Shown here in pieces: positions 41,645 to 51,310 of a stretch of DNA of 64,000 bases. Numbering within the stretch: the first letter of the stretch is position 1; every line of letters starts with the position of its first letter. The stretch spans positions 2,356,001 through 2,420,000 of the forward strand of contig NZ_CP119572.1 in NCBI RefSeq assembly GCF_029278605.1. Direction: 5' to 3'. Below the pieces are notes generated by a model. It saw only the letters and a list, made by a program, of their open reading frames with translations. It was not told the DNA's origin and did no database searches. This DNA comes from Cupriavidus sp. WKF15 (GTDB lineage Bacteria > Pseudomonadota > Gammaproteobacteria > Burkholderiales > Burkholderiaceae). Both the position numbers and the translations under genes were made by a program.

Positions 41645-42148
41645 TCAGTCCTTCGGCGGGATCCGCAGTTTCTGGCCCGGATAGATCTTGTCGGGATGGG
41701 ACAACATCGGCGTGTTGGCCTCGAAGATGCGGTTGTATTCGGCGCCGTTGCCATAGGCTGCCTGCGCGATCGCCCACAGCGTGTCGCCCTTGACCACGGT
41801 GTGCCACTGCGACTCGGACGACTCCACGTTGACCGACATCTTGTCTTCGACCTTGTCCACGCCTTCGACATTGCCGCAGCACAGGATGATCTTTTCACGC
41901 GTGGCCTGGTCAGGGGCCACCCCGAACACGGTCACAAGTCCCTGGGAGCCGTCCACCTGCACCATCAGCCCGGTGGCGTCGAGCCCCATCTTCTTGATAT
42001 ATGCCTCGATGGCATCGCCGGCAGCCCGGTTGGCCGCATCCACTTTCTCGGCCGATGCATCGGCGGCCGCGGCGTCCTGCGCGGCCTTGGCCTCGCCGGT
42101 GCCGAACAGCTTTTCCCCCGCTTCCTTGATGAAGTCAAACATGCCCAT
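41645..42148 (-). CDS. LysM/BON-domain protein (Kbp/YgaU-like)
   Basis: A 167-residue soluble protein beginning MGMFDFIKEAGEKLFG, with no signal peptide. A BON domain (about residues 50-105, VDGSQGLVTVFGVAPDQATR) is followed by a LysM domain (about residues 115-165, HTVVKGDTLWAIAQAAYGNG ... GQKLRIPP). This arrangement matches the potassium-binding protein Kbp/YgaU. A Cys pair (ILCCGN) in the BON part is unusual. ATG 42148 follows GGAGG by 5 nt. The leuL promoter lies immediately beyond its stop. Confidence 0.86.
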   Translation of the reverse strand: MGMFDFIKEAGEKLFGTGEAKAAQDAAAADASAEKVDAANRAAGDAIEAYIKKMGLDATGLMVQVDGSQGLVTVFGVAPDQATREKIILCCGNVEGVDKVEDKMSVNVESSESQWHTVVKGDTLWAIAQAAYGNGAEYNRIFEANTPMLSHPDKIYPGQKLRIPPKD

Positions 42149-42279
42149 GATGCCCTCCTGACGGTGAGTGGAAAACACGGTATGCATGCCATGGTTGCGG
42201 CCACGGCAATTCGGATCTGGCCGGCAGCGGCCGTAGCAAAGGATGACGGGCGCCGCAGCGCCCTTCCCTTGCGCGCGGC

Positions 42280-43179
42280 TCAGTGACCGCCGCTATCGAC
42301 GTTACCGCGCGCCCGCTTTGCCACCCCCGGCTGGCCGTGCATGCCTCGCCAGGCCCACAGCACGTAGCCGGATATCGCGTAGGCGACAAACAGCGCAAAC
42401 AGGGCGACTGGCGGATCGGTCGACACCAGCACGAACAGCACCAGGACCAGCACCATCATGCCGAACGGCACACGGTAGCGGACATCGAGCGCCTTGCCGC
42501 TGTAGAACGGCGCATTCGACACCATCGACAGCCCGGCGTACAACGTGATGCCAAACGCCACCCACGGCATCCACAGTTCCTTGACCGGCAGCTTGTTGTC
42601 GATCACAAGCCAGACAAAGCCTGCTACGAGCGCCGCCGCCGCGGGGCTCGGCAGTCCCTGGAAAAAGCGCTTGTCGACCACGCCGATATTGGCGTTGAAG
42701 CGCGCCAGCCGCAGCGCCGCGCAGGTGCAATAGACAAAGGCTGCGATCCAGCCCCACTTACCCAGGTCATGCAGGATCCATTCGTACATCACCAGCGCAG
42801 GCGCCACGCCAAACGACGTCATGTCCGACAGCGAGTCGTACTGCTCGCCGAACGCGCTCTGCGTATTGGTGATGCGCGCCACGCGCCCGTCCATGCCATC
42901 GAGCACCATCGCCGCGAAGATGGCAATGGCCGCCACATCGAAGCGCATGTTCATGGCCTGCACGATGGCGAAGAATCCCGCGAACAGCGCGGCTGTCGTG
43001 AACGCATTCGGCAGCAGGTAGATACCGCGGCGGCGCGGGCGCTCGTAGACGATGTCCTGGTCATCGGCGGCATCGTCGTCCAGGTCGTCCGCGCCGCGCA
43101 GCTGGTTGTGGCGGAACGGACGCAGGTGCGTCACGTTGCCGTTGGAAGTCCGCTTGTTGCGTCGGTGGAAGGCAACCAT
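42280..43179 (-). CDS. pssA: CDP-diacylglycerol-serine O-phosphatidyltransferase
   Basis: A 299-residue integral membrane enzyme that makes phosphatidylserine from CDP-diacylglycerol and serine. The CDP-alcohol phosphotransferase motif spans DGMDGRVARITNTQSAFGEQ and YDSLSD, with the conserved Asp residues. About eight hydrophobic segments follow a polar N-terminus of about 50 residues rich in Asp and Arg. It is 25 bp downstream of psd, so the two steps of phosphatidylethanolamine synthesis are encoded together. Confidence 0.95.
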   Translation of the reverse strand: MVAFHRRNKRTSNGNVTHLRPFRHNQLRGADDLDDDAADDQDIVYERPRRRGIYLLPNAFTTAALFAGFFAIVQAMNMRFDVAAIAIFAAMVLDGMDGRVARITNTQSAFGEQYDSLSDMTSFGVAPALVMYEWILHDLGKWGWIAAFVYCTCAALRLARFNANIGVVDKRFFQGLPSPAAAALVAGFVWLVIDNKLPVKELWMPWVAFGITLYAGLSMVSNAPFYSGKALDVRYRVPFGMMVLVLVLFVLVSTDPPVALFALFVAYAISGYVLWAWRGMHGQPGVAKRARGNVDSGGH

Positions 43180-43204
43180 TACAGCGCTCCTGTCTGGTTG
43201 TCGC

Positions 43205-43858
43205 TTACTTCAGTTCATCCAGCTCGGCGAGGATGGTCGACGATGCCGACACCTTTTCGCCGATCGTGACACGCGGCCGTGCGCTCGGCGGCAGGTAGAC
43301 GTCCACCCGGGAGCCGAAGCGGATAAAGCCATAGCGCTGGCCGCGCGACAGGTTCTCGCCCACCTTGGTGTAGCACAGGATGCGGCGCGCCACCAGGCCA
43401 GCCACCTGCACCAGCGTCACGATCTGGCCATCGGCTGCGCGGCGGATGACAACCGCATTGCGCTCGTTTTCGGTGGATGCCTTGTCGAGGTCGGCGTTGA
43501 CGAACTTGCCGGGGAAGTATTCGAGCTTCTCGACCTTGCCGTCAACCGAAGCGCGGTTCGAATGTACGTTGAAGACATTCATGAACACGCTGATCTTCAG
43601 CGCCTCACGGCCGGCATAAGGATCCTGCGCCTTTTCCACGGAGACGATGCGTCCGTCCGCAGGAGCCAGCACGGCATTCGGTTGCGACGGGATCGGCCGC
43701 GGCGGATCACGGAAGAACTGGAGCACGAACAGCGTGATGATCCACAACGGCAATGCCCACCAGAAACCCGCGCTGACATGGACCAGCAGCGAGATGAGAA
43801 AGGCGCCGGCCAGGAACGGCCAGCCTTCACGGGCGATGAGCGGATGAGGATAGTTCAT
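43205..43858 (-). CDS. psd: Phosphatidylserine decarboxylase proenzyme, short form
   Basis: A 217-residue pyruvoyl-dependent enzyme converting phosphatidylserine to phosphatidylethanolamine. Two N-terminal hydrophobic segments are followed by [40 protein letters not shown] and the processing region [14 protein letters not shown], where self-cleavage at Gly-Ser should create the pyruvoyl group. Length matches the short proteobacterial/archaeal-type PSD. ATG 43858 gives [13 protein letters not shown], the family start. Operon with pssA. Confidence 0.93.
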   Translation of the reverse strand: MNYPHPLIAREGWPFLAGAFLISLLVHVSAGFWWALPLWIITLFVLQFFRDPPRPIPSQPNAVLAPADGRIVSVEKAQDPYAGREALKISVFMNVFNVHSNRASVDGKVEKLEYFPGKFVNADLDKASTENERNAVVIRRAADGQIVTLVQVAGLVARRILCYTKVGENLSRGQRYGFIRFGSRVDVYLPPSARPRVTIGEKVSASSTILAELDELK

Positions 43859-43993
43859 GCAGTGCTTGTTTGGTTGAGAGGAAAAGGCACGATCGCGCAC
43901 TCAGGTGCCACGGGTACGGCCACTGGCAGGGCCTGAAGGCACCGACGCGGGGCAGGATAAGGCACGCCCCGTCCAAAGTCCGACAAGGATAAC

Positions 43994-44060
43994 AAAAAGC
44001 CGTTCAGGCCCCGCGAATCCCTTCCCAACTATAGAAGGCATCCACGAGACACTGAACGGC
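43994..44060 (-). terminator. Terminator of the ilv operon
   Basis: GCCGTTCAG (43999-44007) pairs perfectly with CTGAACGGC (44052-44060) around a structured loop containing a CCTTC/GAAGG stem. On the minus strand TTTTT follows directly. It lies 50 bp after ilvC and before psd. Confidence 0.7.
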
Positions 44061-44063
44061 CAC

Positions 44064-44092
44064 GGCAGTGCCGCCCGTCGGGTGGCACTGCC
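44064..44092 (-). other. Strong stem-loop just after ilvC
   Basis: GGCAGTGCC and GGCACTGCC (44064-44072 with 44084-44092) form a perfect 9-bp stem, extended by an inner CCC/GGG pairing. No U-tract follows, so it probably protects the ilvC 3' end or works with the adjacent terminator. Confidence 0.55.
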
Positions 44093-44110
44093 TTCCAGCT
44101 GGCACGCAGC

Positions 44111-45747
<1,637 letters not shown>

Positions 45748-47511
45748 TTACAGGTCCTCCGCGCCGAGCAGCATTTCGGAAATGCCCTTGCCCGCCTGGA
45801 CCATCGGCCAGACGTTTTCGGTGGGGTCGGTCTGGAAGTCCAGGAACACGGTACGGTCCTTCAGGCGGAAGGCCTCGCGCAGCGCCGGCTCGACGTCGGA
45901 CGTCTTTTCCACGCGCATGCCGACATGGCCATAGGCCTCGGCCAGTTTCACGAAGTCGGGCAGCGCATCCATGTAGGAGTGCGAGTAGCGGTTGTCGTAC
46001 TCGATTTCCTGCCACTGGCGCACCATGCCCAGATAGCCGTTGTTGAGCGAGCAGATCTTGACCGGGGTGTCGTACTGCAGGCAGGTCGACAGTTCCTGGA
46101 TACACATCTGAATCGAGCCTTCACCCGTGATGGTGACGACTTCCTTCTCCGGGAACGCCTTCTTGATGCCCATGGCGTACGGCAGGCCCACGCCCATCGT
46201 GCCCAGGCCACCGGAGTTGATCCAGCGGCGCGGCTCGTTGAACTTGTAGAACTGCGCGGCCCACATCTGGTGCTGGCCGACGTCGGAGCAGATGAAGGCA
46301 TCGCCCTTGGTCAGTTCCCAGATCTTCTCGACCACGTACTGCGGCTTGATGATCTCGGAGCTGCGGTCGTACTTGAGGCAGTCCACCGAGCGCCATTGCT
46401 CGATCCGCTCCCACCACTTCGCCAGGGCCTCGCGCTTGGGCTTGACGTCGCTGGCCTGGAGCTGGGCGATCAGCTCCTGCAGCACGTCCTTGACGTTGCC
46501 GACGATGGGGATATCCACCTTCACGCGCTTCGAGATCGACGACGGGTCGATGTCGATGTGGATGATCTTGCGCGCCTGCGAGGCGAAGTGCGCCGGGTTG
46601 CCGATCACGCGGTCATCGAAACGCGCGCCCACGGCAATCAGCACGTCGCACTCCTGCATGGCCATATTGGCCTCGTACGTACCGTGCATGCCGAGCATGC
46701 CGACGAACTGCTTGCTGGTTCCCGGGAATGCGCCCAGGGCCATCAGCGTGTTGGTCACCGGGTGGCCCGTCATGGCAGCGAGCTGGCGCAGCTCTTCACT
46801 GGCGTTGGCCAGCACCACGCCGCCGCCGGCGTAGATGTACGGACGCTCCGCGCCCTGCAGCAGCGCCACGGCCTTGCGGATCTGGCCCGAATGCCCCTTG
46901 TTCACCGGGCTGTACGAGCGCATGTCGATCGACTTCGGGTACTCGTACTTGCAGGTGTTGCGCGAGACATCCTTGGGAATGTCCACGACCACCGGGCCCG
47001 GACGGCCGGTAGAGGCAATATAGAACGCCTTCTTGATGGTCGATGCGAGGTCGCGCACGTCCTTCACGAGGAAGTTGTGCTTGACGATCGGGCGGGTAAT
47101 CCCGACGGTATCGCATTCCTGGAAGGCATCCTGGCCGATCGCGTGGGTCGGCACGTTGCCGGTGATCACGACCATCGGGATCGAATCGAGATACGCGGTG
47201 GCAATGCCCGTGACGGCATTGGTCACGCCGGGACCCGAGGTCACCAGGGCGACGCCCACCTTGCCGGTTGCCCGCGCATAGCCGTCTGCGGCATGGACCG
47301 CGGCCTGCTCGTGGCGCACCAGGATGTGCTCGAATTTCGTTTGTTTGTGAAGCTCGTCGTAGATATACAGCACTGCGCCGCCGGGATAACCCCAGACGTA
47401 TTCAACGCCTTCTTCGGCAAGTGCATGAACGAGAATTTCCGCACCGATCATTTCGGGTGCGGCAGATGAATTGCTGTCTGCGTGGGAGAATTCCGCGCTG
47501 GGCATGTTCAT
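45748..47511 (-). CDS. ilvB: Acetolactate synthase catalytic (large) subunit
   Basis: A 587-residue thiamine-diphosphate enzyme condensing pyruvate with pyruvate or 2-oxobutyrate. The catalytic Glu lies in VRHEQAAVHAADGYARATGK, the FAD/cofactor region is in the middle domain, and the thiamine motif runs from TGEGSIQMCIQELSTC to NNGYLGMVRQW. The first motif residue is GEG instead of GDG; I recall this variant from other betaproteobacterial enzymes. ATG 47511 follows AAGGA by 5 nt. First gene of ilvBNC. No attenuator terminator is visible upstream. Confidence 0.97.
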   Translation of the reverse strand: MNMPSAEFSHADSNSSAAPEMIGAEILVHALAEEGVEYVWGYPGGAVLYIYDELHKQTKFEHILVRHEQAAVHAADGYARATGKVGVALVTSGPGVTNAVTGIATAYLDSIPMVVITGNVPTHAIGQDAFQECDTVGITRPIVKHNFLVKDVRDLASTIKKAFYIASTGRPGPVVVDIPKDVSRNTCKYEYPKSIDMRSYSPVNKGHSGQIRKAVALLQGAERPYIYAGGGVVLANASEELRQLAAMTGHPVTNTLMALGAFPGTSKQFVGMLGMHGTYEANMAMQECDVLIAVGARFDDRVIGNPAHFASQARKIIHIDIDPSSISKRVKVDIPIVGNVKDVLQELIAQLQASDVKPKREALAKWWERIEQWRSVDCLKYDRSSEIIKPQYVVEKIWELTKGDAFICSDVGQHQMWAAQFYKFNEPRRWINSGGLGTMGVGLPYAMGIKKAFPEKEVVTITGEGSIQMCIQELSTCLQYDTPVKICSLNNGYLGMVRQWQEIEYDNRYSHSYMDALPDFVKLAEAYGHVGMRVEKTSDVEPALREAFRLKDRTVFLDFQTDPTENVWPMVQAGKGISEMLLGAEDL

Positions 47512-47853
47512 TTCAGTCCTTTGCAATTTTCGGCAAAAAATTGTTTGGATGCTCTCTGCCGGGCTTGTGGCACGGGTTCAAGCGGTGCGCGTCTGCATGG
47601 AAGACCGCCTCATAAGCGGCCGGATGAGACAACCACTGATGTCGTGAACCGTCGATGATACTGCAATGCACCAGCGCGGTCTATGTTCTTTTGAGTCGTC
47701 CGGGCGGCACTTGGCATGCAGGTTCTTGTATTAGGGACAATACAGAAGTGGTCATGGCCAGTTGTTTTTTGCTAGCATCGCACCACTCCGGGTACGCCGC
47801 GAGCCGTTCGCAGCACATCCGCCAGCACAGAGATATCGTTTTCACCCGCCTGC
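47512..47853. other. Divergent intergenic region ilvB / ECF sigma gene
   Basis: The 342-bp region holds promoters for both directions. On the minus strand TAGACC-N17-TATCAT (-10 at 47663-47658) is a plausible ilvB promoter. An AT-rich inverted repeat CAATTTT/AAAATTG (47524-47543) abuts the ilvB Shine-Dalgarno. A 6-6-6 palindrome lies at 47727-47744. I see no convincing gene. Confidence 0.5.
47727..47744. promoter_or_regulatory. TGTATT-N6-AATACA palindrome
   Basis: A perfect inverted repeat with 6-bp arms and 6-bp spacer lies 110 bp upstream of the sigma-factor gene and 216 bp upstream of ilvB. It suits a dimeric regulator; identity unknown. Confidence 0.4.
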
Positions 47854-48420
47854 ATGGCTACCGATCAGGAACTGTCCGACTTTCTCGCCAGCGTCGAGCG
47901 GCGCGCCTTCAAGCAGGCGGTCTTTGCCGTGCGTGACGATGAAGCGGCGCTGGACATCGTCCAGGACGCCATGATCAAGCTGGCGGAAAAATACGGCGAC
48001 AAGAGCGCCGCGGAATTGCCCCCGCTGTTCCAGCGCATCCTCCAGAACACCATCCACGACTGGTTCCGCCGCCAGAAGGTGCGCAACACCTGGGTGTCGC
48101 TCTTTTCGACGTTGCGCGACGAGCGCGATGGCGACGACAACGACCTGCTCGACACGCTCGAAGCCCAGGCCGGCTCCGAGTCGGCCGAAAGCAGCGCCGA
48201 CAAGGTCGAGCGGGCGCAGGTGATGCACATTATCGAGCAGGAAATCCAGCGTCTGCCCACGCGTCAACGCGAGGCATTCCTGATGCGTTACTGGGAGGAT
48301 ATGGACGTCGCCGAAACCGCCGCGGTCATGGGGTGCTCAGAAGGCAGCGTCAAGACGCACTGTTCCCGTGCCACGCATACCCTGGCGCAAGCATTGCGCG
48401 CACGGGGGGTTCGACTATGA
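47854..48420 (+). CDS. ECF-type RNA polymerase sigma factor
   Basis: A 188-residue group 4 sigma factor. Region 2 includes VRDDEAALDIVQDAMIKLAE and FQRILQNTIHDWFRRQKVRN; region 4 is IQRLPTRQREAFLMRYWEDM with helix-turn-helix SVKTHCSRATHTLAQAL. It overlaps the next gene by ATGA (48417-48420), which encodes a small single-pass membrane protein, the usual placement of an anti-sigma factor. The regulon is unknown; the following envelope genes are candidate targets (inference). Confidence 0.9.
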   Translation: MATDQELSDFLASVERRAFKQAVFAVRDDEAALDIVQDAMIKLAEKYGDKSAAELPPLFQRILQNTIHDWFRRQKVRNTWVSLFSTLRDERDGDDNDLLDTLEAQAGSESAESSADKVERAQVMHIIEQEIQRLPTRQREAFLMRYWEDMDVAETAAVMGCSEGSVKTHCSRATHTLAQALRARGVRL

Positions 48421-48854
48421 GCAGAAACGACAGAGAAATTCAGGAACTACGCTTCGCGCATGAGGTTCGCGCTGCACTTGACGCATCAGCCGACAACTTG
48501 CCGGCTGATGTGAGCGAGCGGCTGGCGGCCGCGCGCCGTATGGCGCTGGCCCACAAGAAGGCCGAGGCCCCGGTGCGCGTACCGCAGTTTGCCATGCCGG
48601 CCGGCCACCACGTGCCGTCGCTCGACGATGAAGACGACTCAGCCTTGCACCGGGTCGGTGCGTGGCTCAAGCGGGGCGCGCTGGTCTGGGCCCTGGTCGC
48701 GCTCGGCGCCGGCCTGATCGGCATCTATCACTGGCAGCAACAGAAGCGCGTCGAGGAACTGGCGGACATCGATGCCGCCATGCTGCTCGACGACCTTCCC
48801 CCAACGGCCTACGCCGACCAGGGCTTCCACGTGTTCCTGAAGCGCGGGCAATAA
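48417..48854 (+). CDS. DUF3619 single-pass membrane protein, possible anti-sigma factor
   Basis: A 145-residue protein: a polar N-terminal half (MSRNDREIQELRFAHEVRAA), one transmembrane helix (about residues 87-103, ALVWALVALGAGLIGIYHW) and a short periplasmic tail ending GFHVFLKRGQ. Translationally coupled to the ECF sigma gene by an ATGA overlap. The topology fits a membrane anti-sigma factor, but no zinc-binding ZAS motif (HxxxCxxC) is present, so this role is inferred from position. Confidence 0.8.
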   Translation: MSRNDREIQELRFAHEVRAALDASADNLPADVSERLAAARRMALAHKKAEAPVRVPQFAMPAGHHVPSLDDEDDSALHRVGAWLKRGALVWALVALGAGLIGIYHWQQQKRVEELADIDAAMLLDDLPPTAYADQGFHVFLKRGQ

Positions 48855-48856
48855 AC

Positions 48857-49615
48857 ATGGCCCGCGCGACTTCCCACTCCGACGCAACACGCCGCCGGCT
48901 GGAAGCCCTGCTGCTGTCGGGTTTCTTTGCCGCCGCCATCTGGTGCCTGACGCCGCCGCCAGCCCATGCGCAGGGGCCGGCGTCAGCGCCGCAGGCCACG
49001 CACGCGGTCAATGCACATCCCACCTGGTCGGAACTCACGCCCGTCCAGCAGCGCATCCTGGGGCCGCTGCAGCCGCTGTGGGACACGATGCCCGAACTCA
49101 ACCGGCGCAAGTGGCTGCGCATTGCCGAACGCTACCCGAAGTTTTCGCCGGAAGAACAGACGCGGCTGCAGACCCGCATGGCCGAGTGGGTCAAGATGAC
49201 GCCGCAGCAACACCGCCTTGCGCGTGAGAACTACCAGATCACGCGGGCCCTGCCGGCGGAAAAGAAGGCCGAGGCCTGGGACAAGTACCAGCAGCTGCCC
49301 GAAGAGCAGAAGAAGAAGCTGGCCGAGGCGGAGCGGGTGCCGCGCCGGCCAGGCGCCGTCAGCGCGCTGCCCAGCGGCAAGCGCCTGCCCAGCGACACCA
49401 GCCGCCAGATTCACCAGGACAAGAAGCCTGCCGCGCTGACTGCCAGGCCGGCCTCGTCGGCCGCCGCCAAGGGCGCCGCCGCCGATGCGTCGGTTGCCGC
49501 TCCCGCGGCAACGCCGCCGGCGAACACCCCGGCATCCCCCACGCCGCCGGCCGCTCCGGAAGGCGGATCCGAAGCCGCTGCCGCCACGCAGGCCGACGGC
49601 ACAATCCGGCAGTAA
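48857..49615 (+). CDS. DUF3106 secreted protein
   Basis: A 252-residue protein with a signal peptide (hydrophobic segment near residues 16-32, cleavage near AHA). The DUF3106 core (about residues 50-140) contains WSELTPVQQRILGPLQPLWD and repeated WKMTPQQ/FSPEEQ-type helices rich in Trp, Arg and Gln. The last about 100 residues are Ala/Pro/Thr low complexity. It starts 2 bp after DUF3619 and so belongs to the sigma-factor operon. It is probably periplasmic; function unknown. Confidence 0.82.
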   Translation: MARATSHSDATRRRLEALLLSGFFAAAIWCLTPPPAHAQGPASAPQATHAVNAHPTWSELTPVQQRILGPLQPLWDTMPELNRRKWLRIAERYPKFSPEEQTRLQTRMAEWVKMTPQQHRLARENYQITRALPAEKKAEAWDKYQQLPEEQKKKLAEAERVPRRPGAVSALPSGKRLPSDTSRQIHQDKKPAALTARPASSAAAKGAAADASVAAPAATPPANTPASPTPPAAPEGGSEAAAATQADGTIRQ

Positions 49616-49699
49616 AGCGACCCGCGAACGGGCATTTGGCATAATCGCCGGATTCCGCACGTGACCACGCCAGACCCGGTCACCGCTGGAACGCCTGCC

Positions 49700-49721
49700 C
49701 AAGGTCACCCCAAGGTCACCC
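49700..49721 (+). repeat. Tandem 11-bp duplication before the RDD gene
   Basis: CAAGGTCACCC occurs twice head to tail (49700-49710, 49711-49721). Eleven is not a multiple of three, which argues that this stretch is untranslated and supports the ATG at 49733 over the GTG at 49661. Confidence 0.75.
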
Positions 49722-49732
49722 GTTTCCGTGCC

Positions 49733-50269
49733 ATGCCTGCCGCTACCCTCGCTCCGTCGCCCTCCACCGCCCCGCATCCCACCGCTCCGTCGCTACGTCG
49801 CCGCATCGCCTGCATGCTGTATGAGGGCGTGCTGCTGTTCGGCGTGCTGAGCGCGTCGACGGCACTGTTCCTTCTGGCCCGCCCGGCGCTGCAGAAGCTT
49901 GGCCTGGACAGCCCCTACGCCATCCAGGGCTGGAGCTTCGTGGTGATGGGGCTCTACTTCACGTGGTTCTGGCAGCGCAGCGGCCAGACGCTGGCCATGC
50001 AGACCTGGCGCATGCGGATCGAAACCGCCCAGGGTGAGCCGCCGCGCTGGCCACAGGCGGCACTGCGCTACGTGCTGGCCTGGCTGTGGCTGCCGCCCGC
50101 GGCCGCCCTCGGGCATTGGCTCGGCCTGGTGAAAGGCCCGTTCGTCGGCGTGCTCTGCGCCGGGCTCCTGGTGTGGATCCTGCTGGCGTGGCTGGATCCG
50201 CGCCGCCAGTTCGTGCACGACCGCCTGGCGCGCACGCGCCTGACCGACTTGCGCACGCCGCGCCCATGA
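49733..50269 (+). CDS. RDD family membrane protein
   Basis: A 178-residue protein with the RDD architecture: SLRRRIACMLYEGVLLFGVL (Arg-rich start of helix 1), a second helix near GWSFVVMGLYFTWFWQRSGQ, TLAMQTWRMRIETAQGEPPR, then helices 3 and 4 and RRQFVHDRLARTRL. A GTG at 49661 would add 24 codons but lacks an RBS and spans a tandem repeat. The family is thought to include transporters or channels; role unknown. Coupled to the next gene by ATGA. Confidence 0.85.
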   Translation: MPAATLAPSPSTAPHPTAPSLRRRIACMLYEGVLLFGVLSASTALFLLARPALQKLGLDSPYAIQGWSFVVMGLYFTWFWQRSGQTLAMQTWRMRIETAQGEPPRWPQAALRYVLAWLWLPPAAALGHWLGLVKGPFVGVLCAGLLVWILLAWLDPRRQFVHDRLARTRLTDLRTPRP

Positions 50270-51243
50270 CCCTGAGCGCCGCCGGCACACGCCGCGTGGC
50301 GGTCATCCTGCAGGCGGGCACGGCCGCCGGCATCGGCTGGCAACTTACGCTGCAGGCCGGCTGGAGCTGGCCGGCGGCACTGCTGGCCGGGGTCGTGGCA
50401 GTGCTGGCCGGACTTGCCGCAGGCATCGGGCTGGCGTTCGCCATGACGTTGCGCGGTACCGGTGTTGCACACCACCACCGCCCTCCGCCTGCGCCGGCTG
50501 CGCTGGGCAGCGGCAGGCTGCCGCTGCGGCTGGCAGAAATCATCCGGTGCTTTGCCAATGAGTACATCGCGGTGTTCCGCATGTTCAACTGGCTGCAACC
50601 ATTCTGCGCTCACCGCCGCTATGTGCCGCCTGCGGCCCCATTCGCCGCCCGCCAGATGCCCACTGTGCTGCTGGTGCATGGCTACGCCTGCAACCATGCC
50701 GTCTGGCTGGACCTGCAACCCGCGCTGGCGGCCGCCGGCTATCCCTGCGAAGCGATCGACCTGGAGCCAGTCCTCGGTGATCTCGACGACTATGCCGACG
50801 TCCTGCGGCGCCATATCGGCCAGGTCAAGGCGAATACCGGCCAGCCCCCGCTGCTGGTGTGCCACAGCATGGGCGGCCTGGTCGCACGGGCGGCGCTGGC
50901 GCGCGCCGGCGAGAATCTCGGCGCCGGTGTCGTCACGCTAGGCACCCCGCACCACGGCTGCGCCCTGGCCCGTTTCGGCGCCGGCCGCAATGCCAGGCAG
51001 ATGCGCTGCGGCAGCCCCTGGCTGACAGCGCTGGCCAAAGCGGAAACACCCGCCTTGCGTACGCGCATGGTGTCGATCTTCAGCTGGCACGATTCCATCT
51101 CCGGCCCGCCGTGCACGAGCTGGCTCGACGGTGCGCAGCACAAGGCGCTGGCGGGTATCGGCCATGTATCGCTGCTGCGCGATCCGCGCGCCCTCGCGGC
51201 CGTAGTCGAAGCGCTGGCCGCGCTGCGTACGACCGCATCCTGA
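50266..51243 (+). CDS. Alpha/beta hydrolase, lipase-like, membrane-anchored
   Basis: A 325-residue protein. Two N-terminal hydrophobic segments (about residues 11-30 and 36-62) anchor a hydrolase domain from about residue 125 that starts VLLVHGYACNHAVWLDLQPA (oxyanion HG). The nucleophile elbow is VCHSMGGLVAR (Ser near residue 203) and the catalytic His is probably in GIGHVSLL. It overlaps the RDD gene by ATGA. The substrate is unknown; triacylglycerol- or ester-lipase activity is plausible. Confidence 0.82.
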   Translation: MTLSAAGTRRVAVILQAGTAAGIGWQLTLQAGWSWPAALLAGVVAVLAGLAAGIGLAFAMTLRGTGVAHHHRPPPAPAALGSGRLPLRLAEIIRCFANEYIAVFRMFNWLQPFCAHRRYVPPAAPFAARQMPTVLLVHGYACNHAVWLDLQPALAAAGYPCEAIDLEPVLGDLDDYADVLRRHIGQVKANTGQPPLLVCHSMGGLVARAALARAGENLGAGVVTLGTPHHGCALARFGAGRNARQMRCGSPWLTALAKAETPALRTRMVSIFSWHDSISGPPCTSWLDGAQHKALAGIGHVSLLRDPRALAAVVEALAALRTTAS

Positions 51244-51310
51244 TATCCCCGCTGCTGTCGGATGGCGGCAACGTTTCATATGTCATTCATGTTTCCGTCA
51301 CCGCTCCGTC

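Noticed and set aside
47681..47755. A 24-codon ORF upstream of ilvB with V-L-S-L-I encoded by rare codons, like an ilv leader peptide
   Set aside because: No terminator hairpin with a U-tract lies between it and ilvB, and the rare codons fall within an AT-rich palindrome that explains them. The plausible ilvB promoter is downstream of it.
49661..49732. GTG start for the RDD protein
   Set aside because: There is no ribosome-binding site, and the segment contains an 11-bp tandem duplication that would not preserve frame between relatives.
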